Assembly: GCA_016125585.1 (NCBI GenBank)
Contig: WGLL01000018.1
Span: forward strand, 37,721-101,720
Direction of reading: 5' to 3'
DNA: 64,000 nucleotides
From: Caulobacter sp.
Lineage (GTDB): Bacteria > Pseudomonadota > Alphaproteobacteria > Caulobacterales > Caulobacteraceae
The notes beneath the pieces are model-generated. The model was not told the DNA's origin, ran no database searches, and saw nothing but the letters and a program-made list of their open reading frames with translations. This document shows, piece after piece, positions 25,862 to 33,080 of the stretch; the stretch's first letter is position 1; each line of letters starts with the position of its first letter. The position numbers and the translations under genes are program-made.

Positions 25862-27220
25862 TCATTCGATCGGCGTGCTGTCGTCCAGAAGATCGCCCTC
25901 GCCGCCCTCGGCCCGTTCCTCCCTCACCTTCTGCTCGACATAGGGGACTGGAGCGGTGTCGCCGGCCGCGGCGGGCGCGGGCGCGGCCTTGCGCGCCTCC
26001 GCCGCCCGGGCGGGCTGGCCGGCGGGCGCGGGCCCCATCGACGGCGCCGCCTGGGCGTCGAAGCGCAGGCGGTAGATGGGTTCCGGCAGGGAGAAGCCGG
26101 CGCCTTCCAGGCTGGCCTTGGTGACGGCGATGGCCTGGCTGCGACCCTTGAGGAAGTCGGTGTGGTCCTGATCAACCCAGGCGAAGAAGCGCAGGATGAT
26201 GTTGGAATCGCCGACCTTCTCGATCACCGCAGTCGGCCCGGGCGTGTCCAGCACGAAGGGCAGCGCCGCGAGGTCGGCCAGCCCCAGCTTCATCGCCGCC
26301 AGGGGATCATCCTCGGCGTCGATGCCCAGCTCGAACTCGAAGCGCCGCTCGGGATTGCGGGTGTAGTTGAGGATCACCGACTTGAAGACGATGGCGTTGG
26401 GAATCCGCAGGTGGTTGCCGTCCAGGGTCATCAGGATGGTCGCCCGCGAGGTCAGCCTCACCACCCGGCCTTCCTGTCCGTCGACGACGATGTGATCATT
26501 GGCCCGGAACGGCTGGCGCAGGCTGAGCATCAAGCTGGAGACATAGTTGTCGACGGTGTCGCGCACCGCGAAACCGACGGCGATGCCGATCACCCCAGCC
26601 CCTCCCAGCACCGCCCCCAGCAGGGCCGTGGCGCCGAGGATTTCCAGCGCCACGACGGCGCCGATGATGAAGAAGACGGCGCGCACCAGACTGCCCAGCA
26701 ATTCGGCCAGGAAGCCGTTGGGAGTAATCCAGCGCCAGAGGAAGCCTCGTCCCGCCAGCCAGTGGCCGAACAAGGCGATGACCAGACCGATGGCGGCGGC
26801 CACCGCCAGCAGGGGCAACCCGTCGATCATGGCGCGCAGGTCGGCCTGGAATTTCCCCAGGGCCGGAGCAACATTTGTCTTCACGCCCAGACTGCGCTGC
26901 AGGTTGTTCTGGACCGTGACGACGCCGGCGACCCGGGCGGCGATGGCGGCGGCCTTGTCCGCCTCGGTCCCGCTGGCCACCGCCCCCTCAAGGGTGACCA
27001 CGCCCGAGGACACGCTGACCTGGACGCCGGCCAGCCCTTCGATCTCGCCGAAGATGCTGCGAATACGGGCGGCGATGTCGGCGTCGTCGGTCTCTCCGGC
27101 GCGACTGGCGATGACCGGGGCCGCCTGGCCCGCCGGCTCGGCAGGCGCCTGGGCGAGGCCCGGCGCGGCGCTCGACAGCAACACAACCAGCGACAGGACA
27201 AGCGAACGAAAGCAGGTCAT
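25862..27220 (-). CDS. MscS-type mechanosensitive channel with BON domain
   Basis: A 452-residue inner-membrane channel with a signal peptide (MTCFRSLVLSLVVLLSSAAPGLA), a BON domain at about residues 45-110 (GVQVSVSSGVVTLEGAVASG...VTVQNNL), three to four membrane helices, and the MscS core with the pore helix GGAGVIGIAVGFAVRDTVDNY and a beta domain (PNAIVFKSVILNYTRNPERR). The C terminus is a low-complexity Pro/Ala tail. It should release solutes on hypo-osmotic shock. The frame extends to 27340, but the signal peptide fixes the start at 27220. The downstream SDR starts within about 30-70 bases. Confidence 0.9.
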   Translation of the reverse strand: MTCFRSLVLSLVVLLSSAAPGLAQAPAEPAGQAAPVIASRAGETDDADIAARIRSIFGEIEGLAGVQVSVSSGVVTLEGAVASGTEADKAAAIAARVAGVVTVQNNLQRSLGVKTNVAPALGKFQADLRAMIDGLPLLAVAAAIGLVIALFGHWLAGRGFLWRWITPNGFLAELLGSLVRAVFFIIGAVVALEILGATALLGAVLGGAGVIGIAVGFAVRDTVDNYVSSLMLSLRQPFRANDHIVVDGQEGRVVRLTSRATILMTLDGNHLRIPNAIVFKSVILNYTRNPERRFEFELGIDAEDDPLAAMKLGLADLAALPFVLDTPGPTAVIEKVGDSNIILRFFAWVDQDHTDFLKGRSQAIAVTKASLEGAGFSLPEPIYRLRFDAQAAPSMGPAPAGQPARAAEARKAAPAPAAAGDTAPVPYVEQKVREERAEGGEGDLLDDSTPIE

Positions 27221-27275
27221 GGCGCCAGTCTGCCCCGTATCGCCGGTCGGCGTAACCCGGCGTCGGGACCGCGCC

Positions 27276-28442
27276 CTAGCGCCGCCCGCCCAGCAGGTTC
27301 CTCGCCACCACCCAGTTATGCACCTCGGTCGGGCCGTCATAGATGCGCATGGTGCGCAGCTTCGAGGCCATCAGATGCAGCGGCAGCTCCCGGGTCATGC
27401 CCATGGCCCCGAAGGTCTGCATGGCGCGGTCGACGACCTCCCAGGCCATCTCGGTGGCGTAGCCCTTGATCATCGAGATCTCGGAGCGGACGTCGCGGCC
27501 CTGGTCCATCTTCCAGGCGCAGTCATAGGTCATCAGCCGGGCGGCGTGGATGCGGGTGGCGGCGTCGGCGATCCAGTTCTGGATGGTCTGGCGGTCGGCC
27601 AGGGCGGCCCCGAAGGTTTTCCGCTGCGGGGCGTAGTCGACCATCATGTCCAGGGCCCGCTGCGCCATGCCGATCGACCAGGCGGCCATCTCGCAGCGCC
27701 GGGTGCCCAGCCGCACCTGCATCGGGGCGAAACCCTGGCCCTCGGTCCCCAGCAGCTTCCAGCCGGGAACCCGGCAGTCCTCCAGCACGATCTCGTAGGA
27801 GGTCTGTCCGCCCAGCATCGGGATCCTGCGCTGGATGATGAAGCCGGGCGTCCCCTTGTCGACGAGGAAGGCGCTCATGCCGCCGCGCGCGCCCTTCTCC
27901 CGGTCGCTCACGGCCATGACGATGGTAAAGTCGGCCTCGGCCCCCCGGGTGATCCAGATCTTGCGGCCGTTGAGCACCCAGTCGTCGCCGTCGCGGTCGG
28001 CGCGGGTGGTCATCCCGGCCGGGTCGGAGCCGGCGCCCGGCTCTGAAATGCCGATCGCCGAGATGGTCTCGCCGGCGACATAGGGGGCCAGATAGGCGGC
28101 CCGCTGGCGGTCGGTGACGGTCGCCATCAGCATCCGCAGGTTCGGGCTGTCCGGCGGGATGGTGTAGGGGGTCACCGTCCGGCCCAGTTCCTCATTGACC
28201 CCGACCATGGCCACGGCCGGCAGATCCGAGCCGCCCACGTCTTCCGGGGCGTCGAGTCCCCACAGGCCCAGCTCGCGGGACACCACGTCGATTTTCGCCG
28301 TCTCTTCGGCCGTCAGCGCGGTCGGGCCGCCGCTGGCCTCGCGCTCCAGCACAGTCGCTTCCAGCGGCATCAGATGGTCATCGACGAACCGGCGGACCAG
28401 GTCCTTCAGCATCCGGTGGTCTTCGTCGAGATCGAAATTCAT
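27276..28442 (-). CDS. Acyl-CoA dehydrogenase family protein
   Basis: A 388-residue flavoenzyme that oxidises acyl-CoA to enoyl-CoA. N-terminal helical domain (NFDLDEDHRMLKDLVRRFVDD), central beta domain with the FAD/CoA segments ISAIGISEPGAGSDP and WVLNGRKIWITRGAEAD, then the C-terminal helical domain with RKTFGAALADRQTIQNWIAD and RDVRSEISMIKGYATEMAW. In the typical catalytic area the sequence is QTFGAMGMTRELPLHLM; a clear Glu base is not obvious here, as in several family branches. Start MNFDLDEDHR at 28442; three upstream codons (ATG 28451) are also possible. It is upstream of the MscS gene on the same strand and 56 bases away. Confidence 0.88.
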   Translation of the reverse strand: MNFDLDEDHRMLKDLVRRFVDDHLMPLEATVLEREASGGPTALTAEETAKIDVVSRELGLWGLDAPEDVGGSDLPAVAMVGVNEELGRTVTPYTIPPDSPNLRMLMATVTDRQRAAYLAPYVAGETISAIGISEPGAGSDPAGMTTRADRDGDDWVLNGRKIWITRGAEADFTIVMAVSDREKGARGGMSAFLVDKGTPGFIIQRRIPMLGGQTSYEIVLEDCRVPGWKLLGTEGQGFAPMQVRLGTRRCEMAAWSIGMAQRALDMMVDYAPQRKTFGAALADRQTIQNWIADAATRIHAARLMTYDCAWKMDQGRDVRSEISMIKGYATEMAWEVVDRAMQTFGAMGMTRELPLHLMASKLRTMRIYDGPTEVHNWVVARNLLGGRR

Positions 28443-28509
28443 GGCGTGCATCCCTGCTTTTGCCCGGCAGGTTAGCAGGCTGCCCCTCGGAGAGGGGAAG
28501 CAAGATTTG

Positions 28510-30861
28510 TCAGGCGCGCCGCGCCGGCTTCACCGGTTGGGGGTCGGCCGCCGCGGCGGCCTCGGCAAGGAACGCCAGGGCGCCGTCAAGTGGCATCGGC
28601 CGGGCGATGAAATAGCCCTGGGCCAGGTCGCAGCCCATGCCGGTCAGAATGGCCAGGGACTCGGCGGTTTCCACGCCCTCGGCGACGACCTTGAGCCCCA
28701 GGCTGTGGGCGAGATCGACCGTCGACTTGACCAGCAGGGCGTCGCGGGCGCTGCGGTCGAGGGTCAGGACAAAGGCCTTGTCGATCTTCAGTTCGTCGGC
28801 ATGGATCTGTTTGAGATAGCTGAGCGAGGACAGCCCCGAGCCGTAGTCGTCGATCGAGATCGAGATGCCGGCGGCCCGTAGCTGATCGATGATGGCCAGG
28901 GCCTGCTGGGGGTTGTCGATCACCGCCGTCTCGGTGATTTCCAGACAGATCCGCCCGCCGGCGGCGGCGATCATCTGGATGGCCTCCACAGCAAAATCCG
29001 GTTCGCCCAACATCCGTCCGGACAGATTGACCGACATCATCAGATCATGACCGGCCTGGCGCATCAGCGCCTGATCGGCGAGGGCCTGCTGAAGGGTCCA
29101 GCGGGTCAGGGCCCGGATATGGCCGGTCTCCTCGGCCAGTTCCACGAACATGTCGGGGGCGACGAAGCCCCGGGTCGGATGGTTCCAGCGGACCAGCGCC
29201 TCGACCCCGGTCACGCGGCCGGCGCGGGTGTCATGCTTGGGCTGATAGGCCATGCTGATCTCGCCGCTGTCCAGGGCGGCGAGCATCTCGCTCATCAGGG
29301 ACAGTTTGGAGGCCGGATCGCCATAGGCTGCGGCGTCGAAAGCGGCGACGGGCCGACGCGCGGCGCGGGCCTGGTCCAGGCCGATGCTGGCCCGCTCAAC
29401 GGCGGGCGCCGGATGATCGTCGGCCACGGCGGCAAGCCCGGCGCTGAGGCCGACGTCGATGGTCTGGCCATCGACCATGACCGGATGAGAAAGATCGGCG
29501 ACCAGGACCTGCAACGCCTCAAGGGCGCCGTCGGCGCAGTCCGCCCGCATCATCAGGATCAGCCGCTCGCTGGAGAGGCGGGCGCAGAGATCGTCCGGGC
29601 GCAGGGCGACGACGCGCAGGGCCAACTGCCGCAGCATCTCGCCGGCCAGTCGATAGCCGACCGCCGCGCGAACCTGAGGAAAGCGATCCACACCGATAGC
29701 GGCGACAAACAGGTCTTCCGGGGCTTCCGCCGCCAGGGCCGCCTCCAGCGCGCGGCGATTGGGCAGCGCTGTTTCCTGGTCGGTCAGGGCCATGGTGGTG
29801 ATGCGACCTTCGCGCTCGCGAATGCCCGACGCCATGGCGTTGAAGCTGGCGGCCAGGCGGCCGATCTCATCCTGGGTCTCGACCGCGACTTGGACCTCCC
29901 CGCCGTCGCGCAGGCGGCGGGCGGCTTCATCCAGGGCGGACACCGGCCGGGTGATCGAGCGGGCGAGAAGCCAGCTGCCGGCGACCAGGGTCGCCAGGCC
30001 CAGCAGGCCGACCAGGAACAGGCTGAGCATCAGACTGCGGTAGGGGGCCATGGCCAGATCGAGCGGATAGCGAAGCACCAGGGCCGCCTGGCTTTTCTCG
30101 CCGATCACGGTAAGCGGCTTGGTCAGCGCCATCGCCTCGCCTTGCGGGGTGTCCAGCCGCCGGGGGCGGCCGGTCTGGCCCTGGTCGTTGCCCTCGATCA
30201 GCTTGACCAGCCTGTCGTCAGTCCGCTGGCCGGTATCGGTCGAGCGCCAGGCGCCGCCCTCATTGCGGCTCAGAACCGCGGCCGACAGCGGGATCGACGC
30301 CAGGCTCTCGAGCGCCCTCATCTCCTTGCGGTCCAGACGTTCGGCGAAGACCACCCAGCCGATCAGCTGCGGCGCCATGATCGGCTCCGCCACCGCCTGA
30401 TAGGCGGTATCGTCAAGCTGGAGGACGCCGCCGAGCTGACCGCTGTCGAGGGCATACCAGAGGCTGGTGGCGGTCGCCTCGTCGATGTCCGCCGCGCCCG
30501 TCACGCTTCCGTCCACGCCGATGATGAAGGCGCGGTCCAGCGACAGCCGGCCCTTCAGGTTGGTCAGGGCCGAGACTGCCGTCGGCGCGTCGCCCGAGGC
30601 CACGGCCGCCCGGAAGCCGAAGTCGCGGGCCAGGACCCTCGCGCCGTCAGCCAACTGGCTGGCCTTCAAGGCCCAGATGCGGTCGAACACCGCCCCCCCG
30701 GCCGTCAGTTCGCTCTCCACCTGTCGCCGGGCGTTGTTGCTGACCGAGAACACCACGGCCACGGCGGTCAACAGCAGGGCGGCCCCGAACAGTCCGGCAT
30801 AGAGCACGGTCAGCCGCCCCCGCAGGCTGGTGAACCGGACAAGGCGCGACGGGACGGTCAT
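28510..30861 (-). CDS. Membrane-bound sensor with HAMP, degenerate GGDEF and EAL domains
   Basis: A 783-residue cyclic-di-GMP signalling protein. TM1 is near residue 25, a periplasmic sensor region (about 40-270) follows, then TM2 near 275-295 and HAMP. The GGDEF-like domain has SSERL where GG(D/E)EF should be, so it should not make c-di-GMP. The EAL domain is intact in the parts I can see (GVEALVRWNHP, MSVNLSGRML, ISIDDYGSGLSSLSYLKQI, KIDKAFV, VVAEGVE), so it is probably a phosphodiesterase. The ATG overlaps the stop of the upstream cupredoxin gene by one base, so the two are translationally coupled. Context suggests it senses something handled by the cupredoxin (inference). Confidence 0.92.
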   Translation of the reverse strand: MTVPSRLVRFTSLRGRLTVLYAGLFGAALLLTAVAVVFSVSNNARRQVESELTAGGAVFDRIWALKASQLADGARVLARDFGFRAAVASGDAPTAVSALTNLKGRLSLDRAFIIGVDGSVTGAADIDEATATSLWYALDSGQLGGVLQLDDTAYQAVAEPIMAPQLIGWVVFAERLDRKEMRALESLASIPLSAAVLSRNEGGAWRSTDTGQRTDDRLVKLIEGNDQGQTGRPRRLDTPQGEAMALTKPLTVIGEKSQAALVLRYPLDLAMAPYRSLMLSLFLVGLLGLATLVAGSWLLARSITRPVSALDEAARRLRDGGEVQVAVETQDEIGRLAASFNAMASGIREREGRITTMALTDQETALPNRRALEAALAAEAPEDLFVAAIGVDRFPQVRAAVGYRLAGEMLRQLALRVVALRPDDLCARLSSERLILMMRADCADGALEALQVLVADLSHPVMVDGQTIDVGLSAGLAAVADDHPAPAVERASIGLDQARAARRPVAAFDAAAYGDPASKLSLMSEMLAALDSGEISMAYQPKHDTRAGRVTGVEALVRWNHPTRGFVAPDMFVELAEETGHIRALTRWTLQQALADQALMRQAGHDLMMSVNLSGRMLGEPDFAVEAIQMIAAAGGRICLEITETAVIDNPQQALAIIDQLRAAGISISIDDYGSGLSSLSYLKQIHADELKIDKAFVLTLDRSARDALLVKSTVDLAHSLGLKVVAEGVETAESLAILTGMGCDLAQGYFIARPMPLDGALAFLAEAAAAADPQPVKPARRA

Positions 30862-31484
30862 CAGTGCATATGCCCGCCGGCGGGGGCCCGGATGTCGACC
30901 TTGACCGACTGGCGGATGGCGCCGGACGCCGGCGCGGTGACGGCGCTGGAGACCTCGTTCTTCGGCGCCCGCAGATAGGGGTGCCAGACCCGCACGGTGG
31001 CGGCCCCGGCCGGCAGGCCGCGGATGGTGGCCAGGCCGTCGGCGCCAGTCTTGAGGGCGAAGGGGGTATCGACCACCTTCACGAAGCCGACCATCTGGTC
31101 GTGGATATTGCAGCCGATGGCGGCGACGCCGACCGCCTTGAAGGTGACGCTGCGGCTCTCGTCCTTGCCGAACAGCTTCAGCTCGAACCTGTTGCCGGCG
31201 GAAAAGGAATAGACGTGATGCTGGACCTTGTCCCTGTTGGGAAAGGAAACGGCCGCCCCGACCGGCGCCACCAGCACAAACGGATCGAACTGGATGTTTT
31301 GCTGCGCAACCGTCAGCGGCCAGGGAAATTTGATCGGCCCCCTGGGAACGCCCGAGGCCGGATAGACCGTCACGACCGCGTCGCGCACCGGCGCGCCGTC
31401 GGCGCCACGGACCTCCACGACCAGATCACCAGCCCATGCCTGAACCGGCGCAAGAAGAAGCAGCAGACAAAGCAGCACACGCAT
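30861..31484 (-). CDS. Periplasmic cupredoxin (methylamine-utilisation-like)
   Basis: A 207-residue exported protein (signal peptide ending VQAWAG). It has a plastocyanin-like fold with the copper ligands visible: HH at residues 89-90, Cys 125, His 128 and Met 131 (GCNIHDQM, the C-x2-H-x2-M pattern of type-1 copper). A C-terminal carboxypeptidase-regulatory-like part (ALKTGADGLATIRGLPAGAATVRVWHP) follows. In databases this group is loosely called methylamine utilisation protein, although no mau genes are here. It may transfer electrons or bind copper in the periplasm. It is the first gene of a pair with the EAL sensor and diverges from DUF3034. Confidence 0.85.
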   Translation of the reverse strand: MRVLLCLLLLLAPVQAWAGDLVVEVRGADGAPVRDAVVTVYPASGVPRGPIKFPWPLTVAQQNIQFDPFVLVAPVGAAVSFPNRDKVQHHVYSFSAGNRFELKLFGKDESRSVTFKAVGVAAIGCNIHDQMVGFVKVVDTPFALKTGADGLATIRGLPAGAATVRVWHPYLRAPKNEVSSAVTAPASGAIRQSVKVDIRAPAGGHMH

Positions 31485-31667
31485 GCGCCCCGTCTTGAGG
31501 CGCCCAGATGAAAACTCGATGAATCGGCCAGGTCGCAGATAAATCTCGCAACTTGAACGGTATTTTTATTCCCTTGCCGCTATAACGCGGCAAACTCGCC
31601 ATTAAGTATTGTTACCGAGTGTCGGACCGCGGCGCCCGATGGGGGTGTCGGGCAGGGGCGATGCGCG
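31485..31667. promoter_or_regulatory. Divergent promoter region between cupredoxin and DUF3034
   Basis: The 183-base spacer is clearly AT-richer than its surroundings (runs such as GGTATTTTTATTCCC). It holds a perfect 7-bp inverted repeat, TTGCCGC (31574-31580) and GCGGCAA (31587-31593), whose 6-base loop reads TATAAC, a good -10 hexamer. An operator overlapping a promoter would explain this. No matching regulator gene is nearby. Confidence 0.5.
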
Positions 31668-32549
31668 ATGCGGGCGAAAACCGGACTGGCGGGTGGCGCA
31701 GCCCTCCTGCTCACGCTCACGGCCAGTCAGGTCGCGGCCCAGGGCCTGGAGACGGGCGGCAAGCTGCTGCTGACCGGCGGCGTCAGCACCGTGGAAGGCG
31801 CCGGCGGCGGCGGCCTGGCCAGCTGGGCGACCACCACCGGATACGGGACCGAGGGCGAGGTCGGGGGCAACGTCCACGGGACCTACCTCAAGCTCCCTGA
31901 CTACGAGTTCTCGACCTGGGGCGCGGCGGTCGGCCTGTTTGACCGGGTCGAGCTGTCCTACGCCCGTCAGACCTTCGACACCGGCGATACCGGCGCGAAG
32001 CTGGGTCTGGGCAAGGGTTTCGCCTTCCACCAGGACATTGTCGGGCTGAAGGTCGTGGTGGCCGGCGACGCCGTCTATGACCAGGACCGCTGGCTGCCGC
32101 AGATCGCGGTCGGCGCCCAGTACAAGAAGAATGACCAGGGCCCCATCATCGCCGCCGTCGGCGGCCGGGATGATCAGGGTGTCGATTACTATGTCGCCGC
32201 CACCAAGGTGCTGCTGGATCAAAGTCTGGTGCTCAATGGAACCGTGCGGATGACCAAAGCCAACCAGCTTGGCCTGCTCGGCTTCGGGGGCCCGGGCAAG
32301 GACGACTATTCGGCCCAGTTCGAGGGCTCGGTCGCCTGGCTGGCCAACAAGCGCCTGGCCATCGGCGTTGAATATCGCACCAAGCCGGACAACCTGGGCT
32401 TCGCCCGGGAAGACGACTGGGCCGACATCTTTGTCGCCTACGCCTTCAGCAAGAACCTCTCCGTGACCGCCGCCTATGTCGACCTTGGCGATATCGCCAC
32501 CTTCAAGGATCAGCGCGGTTTCTACATTTCCCTGCAAGCCGGTTTCTAG
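31668..32549 (+). CDS. DUF3034 family outer-membrane beta-barrel protein
   Basis: A 293-residue exported protein (signal peptide ending SQVAAQ) whose remainder alternates polar and hydrophobic residues like a barrel. The family start GLETGGKLLLTGGVSTVEGAGGGGLASWATTTGYGT is clear, with further strands (FSTWGAAVGLFDRVELSYARQ, LGLGKGFAFHQDIVGLKV, YISLQAGF) and a terminal Phe typical of outer-membrane proteins. The family is uncharacterised; I recall it next to cupredoxins and truncated hemoglobins in several proteobacteria. The hemoglobin gene starts 4 bases after its stop, so they are one transcript. Confidence 0.85.
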   Translation: MRAKTGLAGGAALLLTLTASQVAAQGLETGGKLLLTGGVSTVEGAGGGGLASWATTTGYGTEGEVGGNVHGTYLKLPDYEFSTWGAAVGLFDRVELSYARQTFDTGDTGAKLGLGKGFAFHQDIVGLKVVVAGDAVYDQDRWLPQIAVGAQYKKNDQGPIIAAVGGRDDQGVDYYVAATKVLLDQSLVLNGTVRMTKANQLGLLGFGGPGKDDYSAQFEGSVAWLANKRLAIGVEYRTKPDNLGFAREDDWADIFVAYAFSKNLSVTAAYVDLGDIATFKDQRGFYISLQAGF

Positions 32550-32553
32550 ATCG

Positions 32554-33072
32554 ATGAAAAACGCCCTCGCCCTGGTCGCCGTTCTGCTCTGCGCCAACGC
32601 GGCCTCCGCCCAGGAGACGCCGTCGACCGAGGCGAGGCCCTGGGCCATGCCGGGCGAGGAGGCGGTTGACCCCTATACGACCTCGGACGCCAACGCCGGG
32701 GCCGCGCCGATCTCCGATCCCAGGGTGCTTGAGGCCTTCCATGGTCGCGAGGGCATCGAGCGGATCGCCGGCACCCTGGTGGATCTCAGCTTCGCCGATC
32801 CGCGCACCGCGCCGATCTTCAAGCCTTTCGATCCCGTGCGGATCAAGCGGACTCTCAGCGAGCAGTTCTGCTACATCCTCGGCGGCGGCTGCGCCTACAG
32901 CGGCCGGGCCATGGCGGAGGTCCACAAGGACATGGGCCTGACCCCCGCCAACATGAACGCCCTGGTCGAGAACCTGCAGAAGGCGATGGACATGGAGGGC
33001 GTGCCTTTCGCCATGCAGAATCGCCTGCTGGCCCGGCTGGCCCCAATGAAACGGGATGTCGTCACCCGCTAG
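32554..33072 (+). CDS. Exported group 1 truncated hemoglobin
   Basis: A 172-residue protein with a signal peptide (MKNALALVAVLLCANAASAQ) followed by a 2-on-2 globin. The segment GREGIERIAGTLVDLSFADPR corresponds to helices A-B, RIKRTLSEQFCYILGGGCAYSGRAM to E-F, and His 124 in MAEVHKDMGLTPANMNALVE is the proximal heme ligand. The region before the globin (residues 21-55) is a linker. Most truncated hemoglobins are cytoplasmic, so a periplasmic one is unusual. It might bind NO or O2, or serve as a redox partner for the cupredoxin (inference). It is co-transcribed with DUF3034 and convergent with the copper ATPase. Confidence 0.88.
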   Translation: MKNALALVAVLLCANAASAQETPSTEARPWAMPGEEAVDPYTTSDANAGAAPISDPRVLEAFHGREGIERIAGTLVDLSFADPRTAPIFKPFDPVRIKRTLSEQFCYILGGGCAYSGRAMAEVHKDMGLTPANMNALVENLQKAMDMEGVPFAMQNRLLARLAPMKRDVVTR

Positions 33073-33080
33073 ACGGCCTT

